NCBI RefSeq assembly: GCF_000686885.1
Contig: NZ_JMLU01000003.1
Coordinates: 1 to 64,000, forward strand
Origin: Flavobacterium sasangense DSM 21067
Lineage (GTDB): Bacteria; Bacteroidota; Bacteroidia; Flavobacteriales; Flavobacteriaceae
Length of the DNA stretch: 64,000 nucleotides
Reading direction: 5' to 3'
Shown here piece after piece: positions 1 to 8,427 of this stretch. Position 1 is the stretch's first letter, and every line of letters starts with the position of its first letter. Under the pieces are notes generated by a model. The model saw nothing but the letters and a program-made list of their open reading frames with translations. It was not told the DNA's origin and searched no databases. The position numbers and the translations under genes were made by a program.

Positions 1-16
1 TGGTTGTTTTGCGACT

Positions 17-43
17 TCAAGATACTGATTTTCAGTATCTTGA
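17..43. repeat. Perfect 12-bp inverted repeat
   Basis: The arms 17-28 and 32-43 are perfect reverse complements with a 3-base loop. On the plus strand the hairpin is followed within a few bases by a T-rich run (51-60), so it could terminate a plus-strand gene lying outside the window. On the minus strand, downstream of the gene ending at 70, there is no T run. A recombination or attachment role is possible but nothing supports it directly. Confidence 0.5.
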
Positions 44-69
44 CCAACATTTTTTCAATTTATTTTACT

Positions 70-678
70 TCAAATAATTTCACCCAACGGGTTAATTTTA
101 ATTATCCAATAGTCCAAATTGCCATAGTTTAAGGTTGTTTTATCAGACGAAATACCTGATGCAGATGTTCCTCCCAAAAGAAAACCACCATCGACTCCTG
201 TTATTACAGATTGCAATTCATCGTGCCATTCACCTCCAAAAGTCTTTTGCCACTCTTCTATACCACTAGAATTAAGTTTAATAATCCAAAAATCACTTTG
301 TCCTTTTGAATCTTCTTTTTTATCTAAACTTTTATTTGAAGATGAAGTTCCTCCCAAAAGAAAACCTCCATCTTCTGTTTGAATAATACTAGTTAACATG
401 TCACTTCCTTCACCACCAAAAGATTTTTGCCATTCTAATTCTCCTTTAAAATCTATTTTACAAATCCAATAATCATAACTACCAATATTTTTATTGGATT
501 TATTTCCTGTCTTACCTGAAATAGAACTTCCTGCTAAAACAAAACCATTGTCAGAAGTAGATAAAATATCTGTCAAAATTTCACAATGCTTCCCTCCAAA
601 AGATTTTTCCCAAAGCATATCTTGTGATTTCACATTATAACTCAAGAAAAAGAATAATAAAACTAACCTATTTATCAT
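70..678 (-). pseudogene. Secreted repeat protein, probably truncated
   Basis: This encodes 202 residues with a signal peptide (residues 1-18, ending KSQ) and three repeats of about 55 residues. Each repeat has the pattern W-x-K-x-FGG, then DGGF-x-L-x-G-x-S and a closing YW-x-x-KI. Flavobacteria carry long secreted proteins of this kind, normally with many repeats and a C-terminal type IX sorting domain. Here the reading frame stops (TGA at 70-72) exactly where the tryptophan opening a fourth repeat is expected, and the bases beyond do not continue the repeat in that frame. No sorting domain is present. It is therefore most likely a remnant, although a short functional secreted protein cannot be excluded. 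It lies at the edge of the accessory region. Confidence 0.6.
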
Positions 679-898
679 AATAGTTTGTTGTTTAAAATTG
701 TAGAAATAATTAATAAAATTTAGTATGTCTCTAAAAACATTTTTCCATGTTATACAACCACAAAATCATTATTTTATGAAGTATTATAGAAAAAAATATC
801 ACTAAATTTCAAGCGAAATTCTAACAATTCAAACTAACCACAAAGTAAATTTTAACATTTAACCAAATGTATACCTGAGGTATAATTATTGTTAAAAT

Positions 899-1555
899 TT
901 AAATATAACCACGAGATTTGGCTTCTTTAAGAATGTTTTCATCCTCTTTAAGATTAAAGGATTGTTTTATTTTGGAGATTCTTTTTTTAATAGTGATTTC
1001 TGAAACTGACAATTCATTTGCTATTTCAGAAATTTTATAACCGATAGATAAAAAATGTAGGATTAATCTATTTTTCTCATTAATAAAAACTTCATTTTCC
1101 CATATTTCTTCTAGTTGTCTAATGACAAAATCACTTCTGAATTTATTGCCTAATAAAACTGTTTCTGTAATGTTTAAAAAAACTTTCCCGTTTACGTCAG
1201 TTTTAGTTGCAATTCCATCAGGAGAAACATTTTGAACTATATCAAACAAAACAACATTCTCTAAAATAGAGGTTAAAATTATAGTCTTACAATTTGGAAA
1301 AGTCTTTTTTATATATTTACATACATCTGCACCATTGAAAATATTTTCCTGACGATAAATAGGCATTGAGTAATCAATAATAGCTAAATCAATTTTCGTA
1401 TTTAATTTTAGAGCATTATTAATTTTTAAATAGGCTTCCTCACATGAATTTGCTTCAATGTAATTAATGTTGTCCCCCAATATACTTGAAAATGAAAGTA
1501 TCATCTTATAACCTTCAATTGTCATTTGATGATCTTCTGCAATAAAAATATTCAA
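899..1555 (-). CDS. LuxR/NarL-type response regulator
   Basis: This 218-residue protein has an N-terminal receiver domain (about residues 1-125): acidic pocket in the segment FIAEDHQ, a likely phospho-accepting aspartate in IIDYSMP, and the conserved threonine/serine in IILTS. The C-terminal helix-turn-helix (about 155-218) contains the LuxR-like segment EIANELSVSEITIKKRI. Such proteins bind DNA as dimers after phosphorylation by a histidine kinase. No kinase is adjacent, so it is an orphan in this window. The gene downstream on the same strand is the truncated repeat protein, 220 bp away. The target genes cannot be read from the sequence. Confidence 0.85.
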   Translation of the reverse strand: MNIFIAEDHQMTIEGYKMILSFSSILGDNINYIEANSCEEAYLKINNALKLNTKIDLAIIDYSMPIYRQENIFNGADVCKYIKKTFPNCKTIILTSILENVVLFDIVQNVSPDGIATKTDVNGKVFLNITETVLLGNKFRSDFVIRQLEEIWENEVFINEKNRLILHFLSIGYKISEIANELSVSEITIKKRISKIKQSFNLKEDENILKEAKSRGYI

Positions 1556-1696
1556 AATTTAAAAAATTTCTAAGTTAATATTATTGTATCATTAGGGGAT
1601 AACACAATAATAATAATTTTATTTGATTCACAATAAAATTTAATCAATTTTAATTTAAAAACATATAAAATAATATAATTTGAACTTCGTAAAATA

Positions 1697-1818
1697 ATCT
1701 AAAACCCTTTTTGCGACCTTCGGGAGCAAAAACGAGATTGCCTTTGTGTTCGCAAATTCGGAGAAATTTGTGGACACAAAGGCACATCTCGATAAGTTTG
1801 ACCGCTAAAGGATTTTAA
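1697..1818. repeat. Long imperfect palindrome (about 120 bp)
   Basis: The centre at 1753-1770 pairs CAAATT with AATTTG. It is flanked by a perfect 10-bp stem (1740-1749 with 1774-1783), then a 5-bp stem (1733-1737 with 1787-1791). The outer arms around 1701-1715 and 1803-1816 are near-matches. The segment is more GC-rich than its surroundings. It lies directly downstream of the minus-strand gene ending at 1831, so it may act as its terminator. The small bulges between stems also recall folded single-strand recombination sites and REP-like repeats. The function is unknown. Confidence 0.65.
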
Positions 1819-1830
1819 GGTTTTTTAATT

Positions 1831-2379
1831 CTAATCAAATACAATATCACTTTTGAAGTCGTAGACAATCTTTTCTTTTAATTTAATTTTAAATTCATCA
1901 TACATTTTATCATAGGCTTCTTGAGATAAATCTTCAAGCTCTGCTATTTTCTTTTCATCAACTTCATTTTCAATTAGACTCTCTAAATAAGCTTCAAATT
2001 CATCAATTGAATACATATTAAATCTATGTTCAAAGCTTTCTAATGTAGTTGTATAATAAGAAGAAATAGTTTGATGTAAGAATTCTAATTCCTTTTTTGT
2101 AAAGTCTTCTTCAATTGCTTCACAATCTTCATTTTCCTCTTCCTCAGAATCATTATAATTCACATAAGACTCAAATTCATCTATAATATCAGAAACAAAT
2201 TCAGCTGCATAAAATCCAATTCCTGAATTTGTATTCCAATTGGGGAATTTCTCATCCAAGTAGCGTATTATTTCATTTAAAATTGGAGTATCAGAGTAAT
2301 TCTCCATAACATTGTAATAATCTTCATGCTTTTCTCTGTTGGCTACATACTCATCCCAATAAAATCTAAAATTTTCCAT
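1831..2379 (-). CDS. Acidic protein of unknown function, element cargo
   Basis: The protein has 182 residues from the ATG at 2379, which begins MENFRFYWDEY; an upstream in-frame start at 2415 would add a poorly conserved-looking 12 residues. It is very acidic, with a run of glutamate and aspartate near the middle (SEEEENEDCEAIEEDF) and long predicted helices. There is no signal peptide and no membrane segment. I do not recognise the family. It is the last gene of the leftward series that starts at the integrase, 60 bp beyond the small membrane proteins, and the long palindrome follows it. It could be a cytoplasmic cargo or DNA-mimic-like protein, but the acidity is the only hint. Confidence 0.6.
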   Translation of the reverse strand: MENFRFYWDEYVANREKHEDYYNVMENYSDTPILNEIIRYLDEKFPNWNTNSGIGFYAAEFVSDIIDEFESYVNYNDSEEEENEDCEAIEEDFTKKELEFLHQTISSYYTTTLESFEHRFNMYSIDEFEAYLESLIENEVDEKKIAELEDLSQEAYDKMYDEFKIKLKEKIVYDFKSDIVFD

Positions 2380-2438
2380 GATAATGCTTTTAAAATACAA
2401 CGCTAAATTTAACAAATATTTTCATACTAAAAATGAAA

Positions 2439-2807
2439 TTATTCTAAATTATTTACCCAAATTTCTAAATCATGCATTGCCGCTGGATTGTCAAGAAAAA
2501 ATTGTTTGTATTTATTAGTACAGTCATTATAACCTTTATCATAGCTTATTTTTTGAAACTTAACAGATGTTGCATTTAATTGATTTACTTGACTATAGTG
2601 CCAACTCATCAAAATATAAAGAATGGCTAATAATAGAGTTGTGTAAAGTATAGATAATAGGTATACAAATTGAACTTTGACATATTTTGAACAAAAACGC
2701 AATTCAGTATGACTATTTTCAATTTCAAAATTGATGTTATCTAGATTTTGACTTAGTATCTTCCTAATCGCCTCTAGTTCCCTTTTCAACTTTAATAAAT
2801 CAGCCAT
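2439..2807 (-). CDS. Small single-pass membrane protein, mobilization-linked
   Basis: This 122-residue protein has a soluble N-terminal helix rich in charged residues (1-45), one hydrophobic segment at about 48-68 (YLLSILYTTLLLAILYILM) and a C-terminal part with one cysteine. There is no signal peptide. Its gene ends a tightly packed series: 2 bp separate it from the next membrane-protein gene, which overlaps the relaxase gene. That packing suggests a role in mobilization, for example as a membrane anchor for the relaxosome, but the family is not recognised and the role is inferred from position only. Confidence 0.6.
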   Translation of the reverse strand: MADLLKLKRELEAIRKILSQNLDNINFEIENSHTELRFCSKYVKVQFVYLLSILYTTLLLAILYILMSWHYSQVNQLNATSVKFQKISYDKGYNDCTNKYKQFFLDNPAAMHDLEIWVNNLE

Positions 2808-2809
2808 AT

Positions 2810-3250
2810 TTATTTACTATTTAATGTTGTTCTCAGTTCAATTAACGTTGATAAATTTGTGTTTGACTGATATAATAGATAACTTATGTAAATTGAATAA
2901 AAGCTTAAAAATATTATCAACCATACTTTTATGTCAAGGTACCAACTTAATTCATCTGGGGGTTTAATTTGTGACATTTCTAATTGGTGCCTTTTTAACG
3001 ATTCAATATGATTGTAAACTAGTTTAATCATTTCGTTTTTGTTTACATTAGTATGATTTTGAAATTTATCTAATTCAACTTTTAGAGAATCAATATTCAA
3101 TTTAGGATTGTGATTTTTCAAACTATCCATTTTTGAATTTAATGTATCTGCAACAGCAAATAAATCTTTAGTTGATTTTCTATTTTTCTCCATTTCTTCA
3201 AGTAAGATTGAGACCATATCAATCAAACCAGGTTGTTTTTTACCTGCCAT
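2810..3250 (-). CDS. Membrane-anchored coiled-coil protein overlapping the relaxase gene
   Basis: The protein has 146 residues: a helical N-terminal region (1-105) rich in lysine, leucine and asparagine, then a hydrophobic segment near 110-128 (VWLIIFLSFYSIYISYLLY) and a short tail. It has the shape of a C-terminally anchored helical protein. Its start overlaps the end of the relaxase gene by 11 bp, so the two are probably translationally coupled. Bacteroidota mobilizable elements often carry small accessory genes after the relaxase gene. I do not recognise this one as a named family. Confidence 0.65.
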   Translation of the reverse strand: MAGKKQPGLIDMVSILLEEMEKNRKSTKDLFAVADTLNSKMDSLKNHNPKLNIDSLKVELDKFQNHTNVNKNEMIKLVYNHIESLKRHQLEMSQIKPPDELSWYLDIKVWLIIFLSFYSIYISYLLYQSNTNLSTLIELRTTLNSK

Positions 3251-4034
3251 GTCTAAACTTTATTTTTGGCTTTTGATTAGTTTCTATTATAGGTTTTCCA
3301 ACTATATCTTTTAAGTTAATTTTTCTATTAACTTCAGAGGCTTTGAAGCTTTCTTTTGTGGCCACATTTACAAATCTGTAACCTTGAATTAATCCTTGCT
3401 TATTAACTGAAGGTTGCACTTCAACACCCATTGTTTTCATCACTAGAAAATATTCTTCCAAAGAATTATATTGTCTTTCAATAGCTTTTAAATGCTTATT
3501 GTAAATTTCATCTTTTGTAGATTTTGGAATTGTAAAACCTTCATTTTGATTGGCTTTAATTTTACGAAACATCATTTGTTTCGCCGAAAGTAGATTTCGA
3601 CGCGAAGCAATACGATGAGCTGCCCATTGTGCCTTCTTACCAATAAAGTGATCATTAACCATTTTTCCTGTTTCCATATTCAAACGCCCGCAATAGATAT
3701 GTATATGCTTGTGACGTTTTTCTGTGTGAACAAATGCCAGTATCTGGTGGTTATCAGCATTAATACCAAGCTCTTCCATAAATTCGACTGTCATCTTCTT
3801 AAGTTCTGAATTAGATAATTTATGACCATCATCAATTGAAGGAGATAGAACCAAACTTAACGTTTTATTTTTTGCTCTGTGGTTTAAATCTTGAATTATA
3901 CTCATTTCTTCTATAATTTCTTTTGGATTTAATCCACAGAGATTGTTTCTGAGCAACTCGTAACCTTTCCTATCATTCATAATGTAATTCAATAAAGAAC
4001 CACCACCAGAACATGCTTTAGCCATACCAATCAT
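3240..4034 (-). CDS. Relaxase / mobilization nuclease (MobA-like)
   Basis: This 264-residue protein is the DNA-nicking enzyme that starts conjugative transfer by cutting one strand at oriT and staying bound through a tyrosine. The N-terminal segment has GGSLLNYI, with Tyr17 the probable nucleophile. The metal-binding histidine motif is RHKHIHIYCGRLN, with His108, His110 and His112 visible and an upstream His103. This is the layout of the mobilization nuclease family PF03432. The protein is short, with no primase or helicase domain. MobC lies 4 bp upstream and the accessory membrane gene overlaps downstream. Translation could also begin at the internal Met4. No coupling protein or type IV secretion genes are in the window, so transfer would need a helper element. 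Confidence 0.9.
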   Translation of the reverse strand: MIGMAKACSGGGSLLNYIMNDRKGYELLRNNLCGLNPKEIIEEMSIIQDLNHRAKNKTLSLVLSPSIDDGHKLSNSELKKMTVEFMEELGINADNHQILAFVHTEKRHKHIHIYCGRLNMETGKMVNDHFIGKKAQWAAHRIASRRNLLSAKQMMFRKIKANQNEGFTIPKSTKDEIYNKHLKAIERQYNSLEEYFLVMKTMGVEVQPSVNKQGLIQGYRFVNVATKESFKASEVNRKINLKDIVGKPIIETNQKPKIKFRHGR

Positions 4035-4038
4035 ATAT

Positions 4039-4335
4039 CTATTTTAGTTTCATTAAGTGTTCTCTAATTATTCTTGAGGTTTCTAATGTTTCTTTTTTTA
4101 ATCCTTCTACATCTCCCAGCTTAAATAGATTACTAATTCTTGTAAAATTTGTAGAAAAATTGGCCAGTGTTTTGTATACTTCAATTTCTTCAGGACTCAA
4201 TTTTGATGTCAATTTATAGCCTAAGACAAGTCTTCGCAATAATTCTGAAACAGCCATTCCGGAATCTTTTGCTTTCTTTTTAATTATGGCTTGCTCTAAT
4301 TTTGATACACGAAATTTTATTATTTGTTGTTTCAT
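4039..4335 (-). CDS. mobC: Relaxosome accessory protein MobC
   Basis: The 98-residue protein begins with a ribbon-helix-helix-like segment (IIKFRVSKLEQAIIKKKAKDS), followed by SELLRRLVLG and a helical C-terminus with a row of LANFSTNFTRISNLFK. This matches MobC proteins that bind oriT and help the relaxase open the DNA. The relaxase gene follows after 4 bp, which fits an operon. The intergenic DNA just upstream (4336-4383) is a candidate place for oriT, but I see no clear inverted repeat in it. Confidence 0.85.
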   Translation of the reverse strand: MKQQIIKFRVSKLEQAIIKKKAKDSGMAVSELLRRLVLGYKLTSKLSPEEIEVYKTLANFSTNFTRISNLFKLGDVEGLKKETLETSRIIREHLMKLK

Positions 4336-4383
4336 AAATATTCTCTTTATTCCCTTAAGTTAAAATTGGAATTGAAAAAGTTA

Positions 4384-5091
4384 TTAAAATCTTCTACTAG
4401 TACCATTAAGCTCTATAAGATTAAACATAGAAACAAATCTATCTCTAACTCTCGATCCATATCGTTTCTCGATTTGTATTAATGATAAATTTGTAGTAAT
4501 AAAGGTTTTTGTGTTTTTTGCAATAAACTCATCATAACGGTTCTCAAGAATTCTAATAAAAATATCCTCTTTAGAACCCCAAACATGGATATTATTTGCT
4601 TCGTTTTCACTTCCTAAATCATCAAAACAAAAAGTACCAATTGAGTAATTTTCAATTATTGAATCCTTATTTTTCTCAACATTAAATTTTTCAACCACTT
4701 TTTTTGTTTCTACAATAGGGAACCAAAGGCTTTGTAATCCATAAATTTTTGATATCATTTGAATGATTTTAAAACTGGATGATTTTCCTGTACCAGGATT
4801 ACCAATTACTAACAATCCTTTTCTCAGTTCACCACGATGTATAGTTTCAAATTCAATATCTCTAGAAAAATATTTACATAACAAATTCAAATAATTTTGA
4901 TTGTTTTCATCAATTGTAAAATCACGATTTTCTCTGCTATAATATTCTTTAGCTACTTTAATGTAAAGTCTTTTCATTTCGTCGGTATTCATAATTTTTC
5001 TTTCTTTTTTGTCCGCAACTTTTTTTCTTTCTTTTATACTCATCAGAAAATGATTGAGTACTATTTCCATAGATGCAAGTTTTGTTCTCAT
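4384..5091 (-). CDS. DnaC/IstB-like AAA ATPase
   Basis: The protein has 235 residues. The Walker A motif is GNPGTGKSS (about residue 95-103), Walker B is FCFDDLG, and sensor/arginine-finger-like segments follow (KTFITTNLS and RVRDRF). This is the arrangement of helicase-loader ATPases such as DnaC and of IstB. In elements of this type it most likely serves replication, loading a helicase at the element origin. Its ATG overlaps the stop of the preceding gene as ATGA, a sign of translational coupling with the replication-type HTH protein. The N-terminal 40 residues are lysine-rich. Confidence 0.8.
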   Translation of the reverse strand: MRTKLASMEIVLNHFLMSIKERKKVADKKERKIMNTDEMKRLYIKVAKEYYSRENRDFTIDENNQNYLNLLCKYFSRDIEFETIHRGELRKGLLVIGNPGTGKSSSFKIIQMISKIYGLQSLWFPIVETKKVVEKFNVEKNKDSIIENYSIGTFCFDDLGSENEANNIHVWGSKEDIFIRILENRYDEFIAKNTKTFITTNLSLIQIEKRYGSRVRDRFVSMFNLIELNGTSRRF

Positions 5092-5504
5092 TCTATAAAT
5101 TTTTCACGTGAATTATTACTTTTTTCTTTAAAGAAAATATTAGATTTACTATTAATATTTTTTTTATTATCTTTTAGAAAAACATCAATAGATATATTTA
5201 TGTCTTTAACAATACCGCTTCCTTTAATCTCTAAATACCTATTTAGAATTTGTTTAGTACCTTCTTTATAGATAATTTTTGATTCAATGTATCCAAGTTT
5301 TACTAATGAATTAATCCATAAACTGACTGTTTCAGTTCTTACTTCAAATAAATCTGCAAAATATCTATTTGTGGCCCAACAGAATCCGTATTGGGAGGAC
5401 AATGCTGTAATTTCACTATAAAGCAACTTTGCGCTAGGTTTTAATCTTTTATCATATCTAACGGTTGATGTCAAATAAGAATAATATGAAGGTTTTATGC
5501 TCAT
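5088..5504 (-). CDS. Helix-turn-helix replication-initiator-like protein
   Basis: This 138-residue protein has an N-terminal winged-helix region (about 12-75) with the segment LKPSAKLLYSEITALS followed by NRYFADLFEVRTETVSLWINSLVKLGYIES. That pattern is common in phage replisome organisers and plasmid replication proteins of the DnaD/RepA-N type. The C-terminal 50 residues are low-complexity, rich in lysine and asparagine. It overlaps the ATPase gene by 4 bp, so the pair probably works together in initiation and helicase loading. The assignment is by motif shape and position. Confidence 0.7.
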   Translation of the reverse strand: MSIKPSYYSYLTSTVRYDKRLKPSAKLLYSEITALSSQYGFCWATNRYFADLFEVRTETVSLWINSLVKLGYIESKIIYKEGTKQILNRYLEIKGSGIVKDINISIDVFLKDNKKNINSKSNIFFKEKSNNSREKFIE

Positions 5505-5601
5505 AATTTAAATTGTTTTTAATTAATTTCACTACATTTACATTTATAGGATAGATGCAACAAAAAAAGACCTAAGTAGAACAAATGTTCTAATTAGATC
5601 T

Positions 5602-5835
5602 TTAGTCATTGATTAAATGAGGGTTTTTTAAAGCAAGGTTTGTCAATTGAGATTTACTAAATATCGGAAATCTCCCTAATTGGAAATATGGAATTTTACC
5701 TTGCTTTTTCCAAGCAATTATTGTTTGTTCAGTTCTACCAAAAAGTTCTGCAACTTGTCTTTGATTTAACCTGTCATCTGATTCTGGAATGATAATTTTA
5801 GAATCATTTTCGGTGTGTTTTTTCTGTAATGCCAT
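5602..5835 (-). CDS. Excisionase-like helix-turn-helix protein
   Basis: This 77-residue protein contains one MerR/excisionase-type helix-turn-helix: LNQRQVAELFGRTEQTIIAWKKQGKIPYFQLGRFPIF (about residues 23-60), the pattern of the helix_turn_helix_17 family. Proteins like this bind near attachment sites and steer integrases towards excision, or regulate element genes. It is placed between the replication genes and the integrase-side genes on the same strand. About 95 bp of non-coding DNA on its downstream side (5505-5601) may carry the promoter for the replication and mobilization genes. Confidence 0.8.
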   Translation of the reverse strand: MALQKKHTENDSKIIIPESDDRLNQRQVAELFGRTEQTIIAWKKQGKIPYFQLGRFPIFSKSQLTNLALKNPHLIND

Positions 5836-5914
5836 TTTAACTTATTTTATTTGGTTAACATTGGCAAAACTATATCAGAATCAAATAAAGCTTTTTACAT
5901 AAGGCTACATAAAA

Positions 5915-7159
5915 CTATTCTTCAGGGTTCAAAAATTTATTTACATTCAACCTAACCAAATCAGGTACAGCAAAATCAACATCAATTTCAAATCTTGAAT
6001 AAAAAATATCATTTAAACTACTTTCAGACATTCCTTCAATTTTATTAAAAAAGTTAGACAGAAGATATTTAAGTTTATTAGCAGCTTTACTAAATAAATT
6101 AATATTTAAATAAAAAAGGAATGCTTTAAATTTATTTCTATTAAATTCATCACTTAAAACCCTATTGAGTTTAATTTGAACATTTTTAATATCAATTAAA
6201 TCATAAGACGGATAAGCTTCCATTAATACAGAAATAAAAATCTTAATATCTTTTTTTGTTACTTCACTACTCAATTCTTCAAAAAAAATATACAATGAAT
6301 CCTCAAACAAGTCCATGTTCTTTATATTTTTTTTCTTCAATATCATTTTCAAATCATGTACAATATTTCTTTGTTTAAAAAAATCAGTATAGTCTAAGAT
6401 CTCTAGAATTTCCTTTTTTGTAATGTGTTTTTTACTATCATATATAAGATTTATCTTCTTTTCTTCATAGTTTATAATTGGAATAAATTCTAATTTCAGT
6501 CTGTCAAAAAAAATTCGATTAACTTCAAAATATTCTGCTTCAAATGATTCTAAATTTCTGTTCTGAATATTATGCCTTACTGCATTCTTAAATTTATTTA
6601 AAGCTGTTTTTTTTTCATATCTAAAAAAGAATGAATAAGCAGAATTAATAGGAACATTTACATTTTGTTCAGTCTCATAATAACTTAAAACTTTTGGAGG
6701 TATAAGTTTATCAAATAAATTTTTACTAATTCGAATGTAAACATTATTAAAAAGACAAGATTTAGCTAATCTTTGCAGCTCAACTATTTCTCCAATTATA
6801 AAAGCAATGAAATCAGCAGTATTATGCTCAAGTCTTGAATTATCAATTTTGTCAAATATCTCAACTTCTTTTTTTTGATACCATCGATATTCTTCCTCAA
6901 AAATTAAATTCTCAATAATTTTTTTCTTGTCTTTATCATGAATACTTCCTATTAAATTATCTAGTTGACTATATTTTAGATTATTAACTATGTCATATTT
7001 AATATTATCAAGTATTGAATCCGTTAATTCTAATGAATTTATATTATCTAAAATAACTAAAAAATGAGGAATTATTTTTTTGTATTTAACTTCTTCAATC
7101 TTTTTGTCCTTAAAAAAAATTTCTTTAAAGTTTTGTCTAATAAAAAATAGTGCATTCAT
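5915..7159 (-). CDS. Uncharacterised 414-residue cytoplasmic protein, element cargo
   Basis: The protein is 414 residues, rich in lysine, isoleucine, asparagine and phenylalanine, with no signal peptide and no membrane segment. It appears largely helical. The sequence includes an ISRNLFDKL-like helical middle part and a conserved-looking segment AEYFEVNRIFFDRLKLEFIPII (about 205-226, trimmed in any comparison). I do not recognise a known domain. The gene lies 11 bp downstream of the integrase gene, so the two are probably co-transcribed. In Bacteroidota integrated elements this position often holds a regulator (RteC-like) or a defence or cargo gene, but neither can be shown from the sequence. 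Confidence 0.75.
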   Translation of the reverse strand: MNALFFIRQNFKEIFFKDKKIEEVKYKKIIPHFLVILDNINSLELTDSILDNIKYDIVNNLKYSQLDNLIGSIHDKDKKKIIENLIFEEEYRWYQKKEVEIFDKIDNSRLEHNTADFIAFIIGEIVELQRLAKSCLFNNVYIRISKNLFDKLIPPKVLSYYETEQNVNVPINSAYSFFFRYEKKTALNKFKNAVRHNIQNRNLESFEAEYFEVNRIFFDRLKLEFIPIINYEEKKINLIYDSKKHITKKEILEILDYTDFFKQRNIVHDLKMILKKKNIKNMDLFEDSLYIFFEELSSEVTKKDIKIFISVLMEAYPSYDLIDIKNVQIKLNRVLSDEFNRNKFKAFLFYLNINLFSKAANKLKYLLSNFFNKIEGMSESSLNDIFYSRFEIDVDFAVPDLVRLNVNKFLNPEE

Positions 7160-7170
7160 ATCTAAAATAT

Positions 7171-8427
7171 TTAAAAGTTTTCATCCCAAGTTCTCTTCAT
7201 TTCCTGCTGTTTTAAAGCATTTGTTAATTTCACATACTTTTTAAACGATCTTTCTGAAGAGTGATTAGTAAAATCTCTCAAAACTCTTTCATTCATCCCC
7301 ATTAATAATGAATTTGTTACGAAAGTCTTTCTCGATACATGACAAGTTATAAGTTCATATTTTTTATATGTTTCTTCTTTTCGCTTTGAACCTATATATC
7401 TTGTTATAGTAGTATTTTTATCAATCCCAACAATCTTGCAGCATTCTTTTATGTAATCATTTAATTTCTGAGATGAAAACTTTGGAACTGGTTGATGTAT
7501 TGTATCTCTATACTTATCCAATATAGCTTTTGAATATTTATTCAATTCAACTCTATGACTAATGGTCTTGGTTTTAATTATGTTTAATTCAATAAAACTC
7601 TCGCTAATATTAGCATTATGAAGGTTATAAATGTCGGAATATCTTAATCCTGTAAAGCATCCAAAACAGAAGAAATCTCTGGCCCTTGAGAGCTTGTTAT
7701 TCTCAAAAGGGTATTCAAACAAACTTATCAACTCATCCTTTTCAAGATAAATAACCTCAATCTCATTTTCTACATGCTTAATTTTTTTAAACTCCAGATT
7801 ATTATGTAAACCTCGATTGAATGCCCAGTTCATGAAAGTCTTTATAATGCTTATTAATTTGCCATAATAATTATTCAGTGTCTTTCTTTCTTCAAAGGCA
7901 TAATCCATGAACTCTTCCTCAAAATTTAAATTGATGGTATCAAAACGGATAGGATATTTGGTTGCTTGAGCAAAATCAATTAAAAAATTTCTCAAAGTAA
8001 TATATCGCTTAATAGTTCCTTCAGTTTTGGTGTGTTTGGAAGCTTTTACAAAGTCGTCAAATGCTTCAAAAAAATCAATTCCAACAGAGACTTCATCTTT
8101 ACCAAATTTCTCTAGGAATATTTTTTCAGAAAACTCTATATCATTGAATTTAAAAAAGTTAAAAATCTTCTCTACCTTATCCTTAGTATTTTGAATCTCC
8201 TTGTTTGAATCTAGATACTCGTCATAATATTGGTGTTTCTTATGGTTTTTAATATATCCGTTTTTTGAGTCCCAATCTTCCAATAAAGTTTTCACATTAG
8301 GTAGATTTTTCCGAATTTTAATTTTATTAGAAGTTATGACTATTCTGACTGGAATGAGTCCGTTCTTATTTACCTTATCCTTTCTAAGTTCAAACAAATA
8401 GTTCATATTAAAATTCATTATAATCAA
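7171..8427 (-). CDS. Tyrosine integrase of the mobilizable element
   Basis: This 418-residue integrase has an N-terminal arm-binding region (1-95), a SAM-like core-binding domain (about 105-205) and a C-terminal catalytic domain. The catalytic arginine is in TGLRYSD, the H-x-x-R box is HVSRKTF, and the second histidine and nucleophilic tyrosine are in NHSSERSFKKYVKL. This is the layout of Bacteroidota conjugative and mobilizable element integrases. It sits at the right end of the element, reading inward, with chromosomal genes beginning 290 bp to its right. The start could also be at Met4 or Met8; the difference does not affect any domain. Confidence 0.95.
   Translation of the reverse strand: MIIMNFNMNYLFELRKDKVNKNGLIPVRIVITSNKIKIRKNLPNVKTLLEDWDSKNGYIKNHKKHQYYDEYLDSNKEIQNTKDKVEKIFNFFKFNDIEFSEKIFLEKFGKDEVSVGIDFFEAFDDFVKASKHTKTEGTIKRYITLRNFLIDFAQATKYPIRFDTINLNFEEEFMDYAFEERKTLNNYYGKLISIIKTFMNWAFNRGLHNNLEFKKIKHVENEIEVIYLEKDELISLFEYPFENNKLSRARDFFCFGCFTGLRYSDIYNLHNANISESFIELNIIKTKTISHRVELNKYSKAILDKYRDTIHQPVPKFSSQKLNDYIKECCKIVGIDKNTTITRYIGSKRKEETYKKYELITCHVSRKTFVTNSLLMGMNERVLRDFTNHSSERSFKKYVKLTNALKQQEMKRTWDENF

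Larger units (their letters stand above)
1831..8427. mobile_element. Integrated mobilizable element (limits approximate)
   Basis: Ten genes on one strand run from a tyrosine integrase through an excisionase-like protein, replication-type proteins, MobC and a relaxase to small accessory genes. No type IV secretion or coupling-protein genes are seen, so it would be mobilized in trans. The right end lies between 8428 and about 8620. The left end is uncertain: the long palindrome at 1697-1818, the response regulator or sequence beyond position 1 are all possible. I compared the two sides by eye for a direct repeat (att site) and did not find a convincing one. Confidence 0.7.

Noticed and set aside
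4897-5271. Plus-strand ORF of 124 residues inside the element
   Set aside because: It lies opposite the ATPase and HTH genes and is rich in phenylalanine, as expected from the complement of lysine-rich coding DNA.
5915-7159. Assignment as RteC regulator
   Set aside because: Position fits, but the expected family segments were not recognised, so no name was given.
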